9,732 nt of DNA from Clostridia bacterium (GCA_017935825.1 JAGBGW010000218.1:1-9732); one strand, 5' to 3'. Numbered from the stretch's first letter, positions 1 through 6,628 are shown. Made by a program: numbers and translations. Notes: generated from the letters alone by a model not told the origin.

Positions 1-225
1 CATCTTTTCAATGTCAGCAAACAGTACGGCGCGGATATGACCGTGCTTCGCAGTGATGATGTTGCAGTAACGCTTGCTGACTATGCAAGGAAGCACTATG
101 CACAGCTGATTATTTTCGGTCAGTCGCCCGATGCGGCGCGTCCGGGTAATATCATTGACCGCGTGCGGCAGCTGCTGTCCGATACGGGCGCAGCGATCGC
201 CGTACAGGCAAAAACAAACGACTAA
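1..225 (+). CDS. Universal stress protein / KdpD-type Usp domain, C-terminal fragment
   Basis: This is a partial gene cut by the left edge; 74 residues remain, open from base 1, ending in TAA. The fragment resembles the last part of a Usp (alpha/beta nucleotide-binding) domain like that of KdpD sensor proteins. It has a segment reading GADMTVLRSDDVAVTLADYA followed by a hydrophobic strand AQLIIFGQSP, the typical position of the last nucleotide-loop strand, and then a short basic helix and a final strand. No histidine kinase motif follows, so the protein ends with this domain. It may be a stand-alone Usp or a short KdpD-like sensor; the missing N-terminus would decide. A terminator follows within a few bases, so it is the last gene of its unit. 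The family call rests on fold-like pattern only. Confidence 0.55.
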   Translation, partial: HLFNVSKQYGADMTVLRSDDVAVTLADYARKHYAQLIIFGQSPDAARPGNIIDRVRQLLSDTGAAIAVQAKTND

Positions 226-228
226 ATG

Positions 229-261
229 AAAAAGAGACGATGTTTTTCATCGTCTCTTTTT
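229..261. terminator. Bidirectional intrinsic terminator between usp-like gene and ttcA
   Basis: A perfect 14-bp stem (229-242 with 248-261) encloses a 5-base T loop. The A-rich left arm and T-rich right arm give a U-tract on both strands. It lies 3 bases after the usp-like stop and 5 bases beyond the ttcA stop on the other strand, so it can end both convergent transcripts. Confidence 0.88.
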
Positions 262-266
262 TTATA

Positions 267-1016
267 TTATTTTTCTTCAAAATCTTCTTTTCGCACGATG
301 CTGCCTTCATCCCACAGACGGTATTGCTCGGTGTTTGACAGGGCAAGAAGAAGCATCTTTCTTGCATCGGGAAGCTCTGTCTGCAGACGGTCCAGAAGTT
401 CTTTGTAATACTGACGCTTGGTGTAGCCGTCAAGGGGGCAGGGACTCTTCAAAATGGGGAAGTTCTGCGTGGTGGCCACATGGCGGATCTGCTGCTCGGT
501 ACAGTAGACGAAAGGACGAATGACGGTGATGCCGCTTCTGTCAAGATAGGTGGTGGGGGCAAAGGTGTGCATTCGCCCTTCCTGAAAGATGCCCATCAGA
601 AGCGTTTCGATCACATCATCGGAATGATGCCCCAGTGCAAGCTTGTTGCAGCCAAGGTCGCGGGCGGCATTGTTGAGGGCGCCTCTTCGCATGGTGGCGC
701 AAAGGCTGCAGGGATTTTTCTCTTTTCGCTGGTTCAATACGATGTCGCCGATCTGGGAATCGATCAGGTGCAGCGGTACATCGTTCTGTTGGCAGAATTC
801 CTTCATGCCCTCAATGTTTTCTTCGCTTAGACCAAGACATAAATGGGCAGCTTCCAGCGTATAGGAATTGGGGCAGAAATGGCGATACAGCGCAAGCGCA
901 CGCAGCAGTGCCATGGAGTCCTTGCCGCCGGAAAGACCCACTAAGATGCGGTCACCTTCCTCGATCAGACGAAAATCGCGGTCTGCGCGGCGGACACAGC
1001 CCAGTACATGACGCAT
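267..1016 (-). CDS. ttcA: TtcA-family tRNA 2-thiolation protein (PP-loop ATPase)
   Basis: This 249-residue protein belongs to the TtcA/TilS-like ATP-pyrophosphatase group. TtcA enzymes adenylate a tRNA cytidine (position 32) and replace its oxygen with sulfur, using an oxygen-sensitive iron-sulfur cluster. The PP-loop SGGKDS is at residues 29-34. A CSLC motif followed by MRRG is at 103-112, LGHHSDD at 128-134, and a lone cysteine in PCPLDG at 193. C103, C106 and C193 match the three cluster ligands known in E. coli TtcA; the second cysteine of the C-terminal pair is replaced by Asp196. It is shorter than the E. coli enzyme (about 311 residues), lacking N- and C-terminal extensions. The ATG at 1016 is supported by a GGAGGG site at 1025-1030, 8 bases upstream. 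The exact nucleoside target in Clostridia is inferred from the family. Confidence 0.85.
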   Translation of the reverse strand: MRHVLGCVRRADRDFRLIEEGDRILVGLSGGKDSMALLRALALYRHFCPNSYTLEAAHLCLGLSEENIEGMKEFCQQNDVPLHLIDSQIGDIVLNQRKEKNPCSLCATMRRGALNNAARDLGCNKLALGHHSDDVIETLLMGIFQEGRMHTFAPTTYLDRSGITVIRPFVYCTEQQIRHVATTQNFPILKSPCPLDGYTKRQYYKELLDRLQTELPDARKMLLLALSNTEQYRLWDEGSIVRKEDFEEK

Positions 1017-1064
1017 AGTTTTTGCCCTCCAAAAATTACGGATTCGATTTATAAAAGCAGAATC

Positions 1065-1093
1065 ATTATATCTGCATGGAAGACGATGCGCAA
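1065..1093 (-). promoter_or_regulatory. SigA-type promoter for ttcA
   Basis: On the minus strand, TTGCGC (1088-1093) is followed after exactly 17 bp by a perfect TATAAT (1065-1070). The predicted start near 1058 leaves a leader of about 40 nt that contains the ttcA ribosome binding site. Confidence 0.75.
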
Positions 1094-1130
1094 GTGGTGC
1101 AAATAAAGCTTAAAACAGGCGCGCAATCGT

Positions 1131-1160
1131 TTGACAGAGGTATTTTATCTATCGTATAAT
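1131..1160 (+). promoter_or_regulatory. Consensus SigA promoter for the exporter-metK-recD2-comF operon
   Basis: Perfect TTGACA (1131-1136) and perfect TATAAT (1155-1160) boxes are separated by 18 bp, so transcription should start near 1167. The transcript begins with a hairpin (7-bp stem 1168-1174 with 1185-1191, 10-base loop) followed shortly by five Ts (1194-1198). This could be an early pause or weak attenuator, or simply mRNA protection. No SAM-riboswitch-like architecture fits in the roughly 63-nt leader. Confidence 0.85.
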
Positions 1161-1229
1161 AAATATGTGTGTGCCTACGACACTGCACACATGTTTTTGA
1201 CAGAATTTCCGAGGGAAAGGACAGGGTTG

Positions 1230-1712
1230 ATGGAAACGTTTTTCATGCAGCTTGCCCAGGCAGGCTTTGCAAAAGAACTTGTTGTGTTTATCTCTTCCAT
1301 GTTTCCGATTTGGGAACTGAAGGGTGCAATTATTTTGGCACAGACGTGGGGGATCGCCCCGTGGACCAGTTTTTTCCTGTGCTATGTGGGCTCTACTTTG
1401 GCAGGCTTGATCGTGCTGCTTTTCCTTCGTCCTGCAATGAAGTGGATGTACTCCCGTCCCAGACTTTCCAAGCTTGCTGATTGGATTCAGAACCGCGGTG
1501 TAAGAAAAAGTGACAAGGTCACCCGTTACGCTACCTGGGGTCTGTTCCTTTTTGTGGCAGTGCCGCTGCCCACCACGGGCGTTTGGACCGGCTCGTTGAT
1601 CGCAACGGTGCTGGATATGCCCCTGAAGAAGTCCATTCCCGCCGTTGTATTCGGCAATGTAGTGGCAGGTCTTGCTATCATGCTGCTCTACGGCGTTGTA
1701 ACTTTGATTTGA
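1230..1712 (+). CDS. Small multi-pass membrane protein, COG2426 / 'small multidrug export' family
   Basis: A 160-residue hydrophobic integral membrane protein. Seen in sequence: an early segment FPIWELKGAI (25-34), hydrophobic spans around 45-67, 102-128 and 135-159, a basic loop (about 68-98) between them, and a PLPTTGVWTG motif at 112-121. WELKGAI and PLP-x-TG-xWTG-type motifs are hallmarks of the COG2426 (Sm_multidrug_ex) family. The 'multidrug export' label is historical and its substrate is unknown. The ATG at 1230 is chosen because AAAGGA (1216-1221) lies 8 bases before it. An in-frame ATG at 1191 has no ribosome binding site and lies in the leader hairpin; a TTG at 1131 is the -35 box itself. 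It is first in an operon and lies 26 bases before metK. Confidence 0.75.
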   Translation: METFFMQLAQAGFAKELVVFISSMFPIWELKGAIILAQTWGIAPWTSFFLCYVGSTLAGLIVLLFLRPAMKWMYSRPRLSKLADWIQNRGVRKSDKVTRYATWGLFLFVAVPLPTTGVWTGSLIATVLDMPLKKSIPAVVFGNVVAGLAIMLLYGVVTLI

Positions 1713-1738
1713 TTTTTCCAGAACAGGAGAGAATAACC

Positions 1739-2908
1739 ATGAGCGAAAAGATTCTTTTTTCCAGTGAATCCGTAACCGAAGGCCATCCGGATAAAGTTTG
1801 CGATCAGATTTCCGACGCTGTGCTTGACGCAATGCTGGCACAGGATGAATATGCTCGTGTTGCATGCGAAACCTGCGCCACCACCGGCGTTGTGTTCGTC
1901 ATGGGTGAGATCACCACCAAGGGTTATGTGGACATCCCTTCCATCGTCCGCAAGACCGTTTGCCGCATCGGCTATGACAATGTTACCACCGGATTCGACG
2001 GCAATACCTGTGCTGTTTTGACTGCCATCAACGAGCAGAGCCCCGACATCGCAATGGGCGTTGACCGTGCACTGGAAAGCCGCGGCATCGCTGATGTGGC
2101 GGATATCGGCGCAGGCGACCAGGGCATGATGTTTGGCTATGCATGCGACCAGACCGAGGCTCTGATGCCCTTGCCCATCATGCTGGCTCACGACCTGACC
2201 CAGCGCCTTGCAGACTGCCGCCGCGATGGTTCCATGCCTTACCTTCTGCCCGACGGCAAGGGTATGGTCACCGTGGAATATGAGGATGACCGTCCCGTGC
2301 GTGTGGACTCCATCGTTGTTTCCACCCAGCACATCGCTGACATTTCCATGGACGAGCTTGCAGCAGGTGTAAAGAAGAACATCATCATGCAGGGTGACGT
2401 GGCAGAGTGGATCGACGACAATACCCGCATTCTGATCAACCCCACCGGCCGTTTCGTGGTCGGCGGCCCCACCGGCGACTCCGGTCTGACCGGCCGTAAG
2501 CTGATCGTCGACACCTACGGCGGCTACTGCCGTCACGGCGGCGGCGCATTCTCCGGTAAGGACCCCACGAAGGTTGACCGCTCCGCAAGCTATGCAGCCC
2601 GCTACGTTGCAAAGAACATTGTTGCAGCAGGTCTTGCTTCCCGCTGCGAGGTCATGATCACATATGCGATCGGTGTTGCACAGCCCGTGGCAGTGCGCGT
2701 TGAGTGCTTCGGCACCGAAAAGGTTTCCACCGATAAGATTGCTGCAGCAGTGCGCAAGGTATTCGACCTTCGCCCCGCAGCAATCATTTCCGACCTGGGT
2801 CTTCGTCGTCCCATCTACGAGGCGACTGCATCCTACGGTCACTTCGGTCGCGACATCTTCCCCTGGGAGCAGGTCGACCGCGTAGAGCGCCTGCTTGCAG
2901 CACTGTGA
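1739..2908 (+). CDS. metK: S-adenosylmethionine synthetase (methionine adenosyltransferase)
   Basis: This 389-residue cytoplasmic enzyme makes S-adenosylmethionine, the main methyl donor, from methionine and ATP, releasing phosphate and pyrophosphate. Its length is normal for the family. Visible signatures are ESVTEGHPDK at 10-19 (with the catalytic His16), GAGDQGMMFGYA at 124-135 and the glycine-rich phosphate loop GGGAFSGKDPTK at 267-278, followed by VDRSA. The C-terminus (SYGHFGR ... PWEQ) is also typical. The ATG at 1739 has an AGGAGA site (1725-1730) with 8-base spacing. Its stop overlaps the GTG start of recD2 by 4 bases, so the two are translationally linked. No SAM riboswitch or T-box is seen upstream; expression appears driven by the consensus promoter before the exporter gene. 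Confidence 0.97.
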   Translation: MSEKILFSSESVTEGHPDKVCDQISDAVLDAMLAQDEYARVACETCATTGVVFVMGEITTKGYVDIPSIVRKTVCRIGYDNVTTGFDGNTCAVLTAINEQSPDIAMGVDRALESRGIADVADIGAGDQGMMFGYACDQTEALMPLPIMLAHDLTQRLADCRRDGSMPYLLPDGKGMVTVEYEDDRPVRVDSIVVSTQHIADISMDELAAGVKKNIIMQGDVAEWIDDNTRILINPTGRFVVGGPTGDSGLTGRKLIVDTYGGYCRHGGGAFSGKDPTKVDRSASYAARYVAKNIVAAGLASRCEVMITYAIGVAQPVAVRVECFGTEKVSTDKIAAAVRKVFDLRPAAIISDLGLRRPIYEATASYGHFGRDIFPWEQVDRVERLLAAL

Positions 2909-5118
2909 GGGCGGCAGATACCACAAATACGTTTGAAGGCGTTATAACGGGCGTCGTTTACAAGAATGATGAAAACGGCTATGCCGTGCTGGAAGTTACG
3001 GATGACGATGGCAGTGAGCTCACTGCCGTCGGCATCCTTTCTCTGTTTGAGCCGGGTGAGCGGGTGTGCATGCGCGGAGAATACGTGGAGCATCCCGTCT
3101 ACGGCGAGCAGATGAAGGTGGAGCATTGCGAGACCATTTTGCCCACGGACCTGGTGGGCATCGAGCGCTATCTTGGCTCGGGTCTTGTCAAGGGCATCGG
3201 ACCTGCCACGGCAAAGTCCATCGTTTATCATTTTGGTAAAGATACGCTGGATATCATGCTGTACGCACCGCACCGTCTGGAAGAAATTCCCGGTATCGGT
3301 GCTGTTAAGTGTGCAAAAATTGCGGAGTCCTTCCGTGCCCAGCAGCAGATGCGGGATACCATGGTGTTTCTGCAGGGTCACGGCGTGTCGCCGCTTTTTT
3401 CTGTGAAAATCTATAAGCAGTACGGCGAGGCGGCAAAGACGCTGATTCAGGACAACCCTTACCGCCTGGCGGATGAGATCGATGGCATCGGCTTCCTTAC
3501 TGCGGACCGCATCGGTCGAAATCTGGGCATTGCGGAAGATGATGACAGACGTATGACCGCAGGGCTTGTATTTGCCCTCGTCCGCGCCATGGACAGCGGT
3601 CATGTGTGCCTGCCGCAGGATCAGCTTCTTCGGGAGGCGATGCGACTGCTTCAGGTGGATGAAGCACCGCTTGAACGTGCGCTTTCCATGATGCTGATCA
3701 CAGGGTCCCTCGTGCAGCAGCTGATGGGGGATCAGGTCTACATCTACCGTCCCGTGATGCTGGAATCCGAGCGCTACGTTGCCCAACGTCTTGTGGAAAT
3801 TGCAAGACAGGGACAGGACTACGTGCGCGATGCCGCTATCCGCATTGAATCTGCCGAACGCAAGCTTGGCATTGAACTTGCACCTGCCCAGCGCGTTGCT
3901 GTGGAAAAGGCACTTTCAAGCCCCCTTTGCGTTATTACAGGCGGCCCCGGTACGGGCAAGACCACCATCCTTCGGGTGGTGCTGGAAGTACTGGAATCCA
4001 TCGATCAGATCCCTGCGCTTGCCGCGCCCACAGGCCGCGCCGCAAAGCGGATGCAGGAGGCGACGGGCTACGAGGCACGCACGGTGCATCGCCTGCTTGA
4101 ATACATGAACGGTGACGGCGGCAACGCCTACTTTAACCGCAACGAAGACAACCCCATCGATGCGGACGTGGTCATCGTGGACGAGTGCTCCATGGTGGAT
4201 TTGTTCCTGATGCATCGTCTGCTTCGCGCGTTGCCTCACGGCGCACGTCTTGTGCTGGTGGGCGACCGCGACCAGTTGCCCAGCGTGGGTCCCGGAAATG
4301 TCCTGCGCGACATCATCGAATCGGGAGCGGCGGACTGCACCATGCTGACGGAAATCTTCCGTCAGGCGCAGGAAAGCCTTATCGTGGTCAATGCCCACCG
4401 CATCAACGATGGTGAGTACCCCGAACTGTTCAACCGAAAATCCGACTTCTTCTTTGAACGCCAGAACAATGCTTCTGCTGCCGCCCAGAGTGTGGTGGAG
4501 CTTTGCAGAAAGCGCCTGCCCGGATTTGTGGGGCTGGATGTATTCTCCGGCATTCAGGTGCTTGCACCGATGAAAAAGGGAGAAGTGGGGGTCAACAACC
4601 TGAATTTGCTGCTTCAGGCGGCACTGAATCCCTCTTCATTCGGCAAAAATGAGCTGAAAGTGGGGACGACCACCTTCCGCGAAGGCGACAAGGTGATGCA
4701 GACCAAGAACAATTACAAGATCGAGTGGATGCGCGGCAGTGACTTTGGCGAGGGTGTGTTCAACGGCGATATGGGCGTGATCCGCTCCATCGACACGGAA
4801 GCCAAGACCCTTGTGGTGGTGCTGGATGATGGTCGGGAAGTGGAATATGCCTTTGAAGACTGTGACCAGCTGGACATGGCGTATGCCATTTCCGTGCACA
4901 AGTCCCAGGGCAGTGAGTATCCCGTGGTGGTGATGCCCATCTGCGGCGGTGCGCCCATGCTGATGACAAGAAACCTGCTTTACACCGCACTGACCCGTGC
5001 AAAGCGCATGGTGATGCTTGTGGGCAGCGAGCGCAGTATCTGCGCCATGGTGGACAACGATCGCATCGACACGCGATACGGATGTCTGAAACAGCGTCTG
5101 CAGGAGGAGCAGGAATGA
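2905..5118 (+). CDS. recD2: RecD2-type ATP-dependent 5'-3' DNA helicase
   Basis: A 737-residue superfamily 1B helicase of the RecD2 (RecD-like, not RecBCD-bound) type, which unwinds DNA 5' to 3' in repair and replication-fork upkeep. The order of parts is characteristic: N-terminal OB-like region (about 8-75); helix-hairpin-helix repeats (KGIGPATA from 96, a PGIG hairpin near 130, DGIGFLTA from 193); Walker A GGPGTGKTT at 346-354; Walker B VIVDE at 423-427; GDRDQLPSVGPG from 453; EIFRQ at 483-487; and the C-terminal SVHKSQGSE (663-671) and LYTALTRAK (692-700) motifs. The GTG at 2905 overlaps the metK stop (GTGA) and lacks a clear ribosome binding site. It is still the only early start that keeps the usual N-terminus, so translation is probably coupled to metK. 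The stop overlaps the comF start by 4 bases. Confidence 0.94.
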   Translation: MRAADTTNTFEGVITGVVYKNDENGYAVLEVTDDDGSELTAVGILSLFEPGERVCMRGEYVEHPVYGEQMKVEHCETILPTDLVGIERYLGSGLVKGIGPATAKSIVYHFGKDTLDIMLYAPHRLEEIPGIGAVKCAKIAESFRAQQQMRDTMVFLQGHGVSPLFSVKIYKQYGEAAKTLIQDNPYRLADEIDGIGFLTADRIGRNLGIAEDDDRRMTAGLVFALVRAMDSGHVCLPQDQLLREAMRLLQVDEAPLERALSMMLITGSLVQQLMGDQVYIYRPVMLESERYVAQRLVEIARQGQDYVRDAAIRIESAERKLGIELAPAQRVAVEKALSSPLCVITGGPGTGKTTILRVVLEVLESIDQIPALAAPTGRAAKRMQEATGYEARTVHRLLEYMNGDGGNAYFNRNEDNPIDADVVIVDECSMVDLFLMHRLLRALPHGARLVLVGDRDQLPSVGPGNVLRDIIESGAADCTMLTEIFRQAQESLIVVNAHRINDGEYPELFNRKSDFFFERQNNASAAAQSVVELCRKRLPGFVGLDVFSGIQVLAPMKKGEVGVNNLNLLLQAALNPSSFGKNELKVGTTTFREGDKVMQTKNNYKIEWMRGSDFGEGVFNGDMGVIRSIDTEAKTLVVVLDDGREVEYAFEDCDQLDMAYAISVHKSQGSEYPVVVMPICGGAPMLMTRNLLYTALTRAKRMVMLVGSERSICAMVDNDRIDTRYGCLKQRLQEEQE

Positions 5119-5786
5119 TGCTCCGTAAAATGTGCAGTGCATTGTTTGACCTGATCGCGCCGAAGGATCTGGCGTGCGAACTTTGCGGCAGCGAACGGGA
5201 TATTGTGCCTGACACAGGGCTTTGCTCCAAATGTCTCAATGATTTGGAACAGGATATCATCGTCAAGCGTGTGTATCGTCAGGTGATGGCATATGCGCCT
5301 TTGGTGCATACGGGCGCGGCATCCCATCTTGTGTACGGTCTGAAGTTCGGCGGCAGGGGATATGATGCCTATGTGCTTTCTCATTTTATGAAGAAGGCGG
5401 TGGGCAATCGTGTGCCGGAAGATGTGATTCTTGTACCCGTGCCGCAGCACTGGACAAGATATCTTCAAAGAGGGTTTAATCCTGCAAAGTACCTTGCGGA
5501 TGAACTTTCGAAAAGAATGGACTGCCAAGTTGTGTCCGCACTGAAAAAGATTCGCCGCACGGCGCACCAGACAGGTCTTGACGGTGCAGCAAGGCAGGAG
5601 AATCTTCGAAATGCCTTTGCCGTGAAAGATTCGTCCCTTGTGCAGGGCAAACACATCCTGCTTGTGGATGATGTGCTGACCACGGGTGCCACCTGCAGAG
5701 CCTGTACCATACCGCTTCTTTTGGCGGGAGCGGCATCGGTTATATGCGTTACAGCCACCTGCAGCGATGCAAATATACAAAAATGA
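5115..5786 (+). CDS. comF: ComF family phosphoribosyltransferase-like protein
   Basis: A 223-residue ComF/GntX-like protein. It starts with a zinc-finger-like pair CELC (21-24) and CSKC (37-40). A type I phosphoribosyltransferase domain follows, with PVPQHWTRYLQRGFN in the middle and the PRPP-binding loop VDDVLTTGAT at 184-193. In naturally competent bacteria ComF helps DNA uptake, possibly at single-stranded DNA; outside competence the role is unclear, and no other com genes are in this window. The ATG at 5115 overlaps the recD2 stop (ATGA) and sits 7 bases after AGGAGG (5102-5107); a second ATG at 5118 is possible. It is the last gene of the operon, with a terminator 32 bases downstream. 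Proximity to a raiA-motif-like RNA and raiA is a recurrent arrangement in Clostridia. Confidence 0.87.
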   Translation: MMLRKMCSALFDLIAPKDLACELCGSERDIVPDTGLCSKCLNDLEQDIIVKRVYRQVMAYAPLVHTGAASHLVYGLKFGGRGYDAYVLSHFMKKAVGNRVPEDVILVPVPQHWTRYLQRGFNPAKYLADELSKRMDCQVVSALKKIRRTAHQTGLDGAARQENLRNAFAVKDSSLVQGKHILLVDDVLTTGATCRACTIPLLLAGAASVICVTATCSDANIQK

Positions 5787-5817
5787 ATACAACGAAAGAA
5801 AAACTTAATATATTCTT

Positions 5818-5854
5818 ACAAGGCTTTTTCAAACAACGAAAAAGCCTTGTTTTT
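5818..5854 (+). terminator. Intrinsic terminator after comF
   Basis: A perfect 12-bp stem (5818-5829 with 5839-5850), extendable by a C-G pair at the loop, is followed by a run of T (5850-5854). It closes the exporter-metK-recD2-comF operon and separates it from the structured RNA unit. Confidence 0.92.
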
Positions 5855-5901
5855 CGGGAAAAATTCGACAAAACAACCTTGTTTGCGGCAAGGAAACTCG
5901 G

Positions 5902-5930
5902 TTGCTTTTTCAAAAATGCGCATGTATAAT
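5902..5930 (+). promoter_or_regulatory. SigA-type promoter for the structured RNA / zinc-ribbon transcript
   Basis: TTGCTT (5902-5907) and a perfect TATAAT (5925-5930) are 17 bp apart. The predicted start at about 5937 falls within two bases of the first paired base of the long-range helix at 5939, which supports both calls. Just upstream, 5877-5881 can pair with 5889-5893 in a small hairpin next to the -35 box; its meaning is unclear. Confidence 0.8.
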
Positions 5931-5938
5931 GATGCTAC

Positions 5939-6154
5939 TGCATGATTTTAGGTCTGTGGTTGTAAGTCGATGCCAGACGCAGGCAAAGCGATCCGCGTAA
6001 GCCGATCAAAAGTATTGGTGAGCATGGTGCGTTCTAGATGTAAGTCCGTCCACGGTCGACGTGAGAGGGGTAGTAGTGAGAGGCAGGAAGCCGGGTAGCG
6101 AACCCTCCGGACGGCGAGTGCGGGGTCAAAGACCAGGTCAGCTTCAATCATGCA
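5939..6154 (+). ncRNA. Structured RNA, candidate raiA-motif RNA
   Basis: About 216 nt with no credible ORF, closed by a perfect 9-bp helix between 5939-5947 and 6146-6154. Inside, 6046-6051 pairs perfectly with 6109-6114. Local hairpins fit at 6051-6063 (CACG/CGTG), 6082-6092 (GGC/GCC), 6093-6105 (GGGT/ACCC) and 6124-6134 (GGTC/GACC, 3-base loop). In the 5' half, 5952-5956 can pair with 5974-5978 and 5988-5990 with 5994-5996. Some of these exclude each other (6051 is shared by two; 6065-6069 could pair with 6103-6107 instead). The raiA motif is a known structured RNA of Firmicutes and Actinobacteria of about this size, typically near raiA and comF genes, exactly the context here. I assign it by context, size and folding, not by alignment. 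No terminator follows it, so it is either a 5' leader of the zinc-ribbon mRNA or is processed from it. Confidence 0.7.
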
Positions 6155-6181
6155 ACTTGATTTTAAAGGAGAACCTTAACC

Positions 6182-6490
6182 ATGTACGAAGACAAGACTC
6201 TCATCTGCAGAGACTGCGGCGCAGAATTCACTTTCACCGCCGGTGAGCAGGAATTCTACGCAGAAAAGGGCTTCCAGAACGAGCCCGTTCGCTGCAAAGC
6301 ATGCCGTGACGCACGCAAAAACGCTCGTGCAAACGGCGGCAATGCAAATGCAGAGCGCGCACCTCGCCAGATGCATGAGATCACCTGCGCTGCCTGCGGC
6401 CGCGTCGATCGCGTCAGCTTCCTGCCCCGCGATGACCGTCCCGTTTATTGCAAAGCTTGCTTCCAGGCAATGCGCGAGTCCGCTCGATAA
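6182..6490 (+). CDS. Double zinc-ribbon protein (zf-trcl plus CxxC-x17-CxxC domains)
   Basis: A 102-residue soluble protein with two four-cysteine modules. The first (residues 5-47) has CRDC at 9-12 and CKAC at 38-41, with FTFTAGEQEFY and KGFQNEP between them, the pattern of the zf-trcl 'probable zinc-binding' family. The second (64-98) has CAAC at 69-72 and CKAC at 90-93 with exactly 17 residues between pairs. That pattern, starting with MHEITC and ending in RPVYCKACF, is the known CxxC-x17-CxxC domain. A basic, Asn/Ala/Gly-rich linker (42-62) joins them. Molecular function is unknown; nucleic acid or ribosome binding would suit the composition but is inference. The ATG at 6182 has AAAGGAG at 6165-6171, lying 10 bases past the closing helix of the upstream RNA. 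It probably shares that RNA's promoter. Confidence 0.88.
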   Translation: MYEDKTLICRDCGAEFTFTAGEQEFYAEKGFQNEPVRCKACRDARKNARANGGNANAERAPRQMHEITCAACGRVDRVSFLPRDDRPVYCKACFQAMRESAR

Positions 6491-6506
6491 AAATATACGA
6501 GACACG

Positions 6507-6549
6507 AAAAATACCGTTTCCTTCCTTGTGGGGAAACGGTATTTTTGTT
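6507..6549 (+). terminator. Intrinsic terminator after the zinc-ribbon gene
   Basis: A perfect 15-bp stem (6507-6521 with 6532-6546), a 10-base loop and a T-rich tail. It ends the structured-RNA/zinc-ribbon transcript before the hpf promoter. The A-rich left arm could also allow function on the other strand, but no gene there needs it. Confidence 0.92.
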
Positions 6550-6583
6550 TGTATAAAATTTATTCTTCAAATGGGGGATAAGG

Positions 6584-6612
6584 GAAGGAAATCACCTTTA
6601 TGCGTAGAATAT
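6584..6612 (+). promoter_or_regulatory. SigH-type promoter for hpf/raiA
   Basis: The bases at 6584-6592 (GAAGGAAAT) match every position of the Bacillus SigH -35 consensus RNAGGAWWW, and those at 6604-6612 (GTAGAATAT) match the -10 consensus RNNGAATWW. The gap is 11 bp, within the known 11-12 bp. No good SigA -35/-10 pair with proper spacing is seen in 6550-6700. In B. subtilis the orthologous hpf (yvyD) is under SigB and SigH control, so the assignment is biologically coherent. Confidence 0.7.
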
Positions 6613-6628
6613 ATAAAACAAGAAAACA

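Noticed and set aside
1197..1202. A second perfect TTGACA
   Set aside because: No -10-like hexamer lies 16-19 bases downstream, and it is within the leader of the stronger promoter.
1131..1229. N-terminal extension of the small membrane protein from TTG 1131 or ATG 1191
   Set aside because: 1131 is the -35 box of the promoter and so is not in the transcript; 1191 lacks a ribosome binding site and lies in a hairpin arm, while 1230 has a good site and matches the family N-terminus.
1688..2926. Long minus-strand open frame (412 codons) opposite metK
   Set aside because: It is the mirror of a clear metK gene with biased codon use; its composition (Gly/Ala/Val/His/Cys rich, no recognisable domain) and lack of a ribosome binding site mark it as a shadow.
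2839..3786. Minus-strand open frame opposite the recD2 N-terminal half
   Set aside because: Overlaps fully conserved RecD2 domains; no family resemblance and no upstream signals.
5948..6151. Open frames on both strands inside the structured RNA region
   Set aside because: They have no ribosome binding sites and no protein-like composition, and coincide with extensive RNA pairing and an independent promoter.
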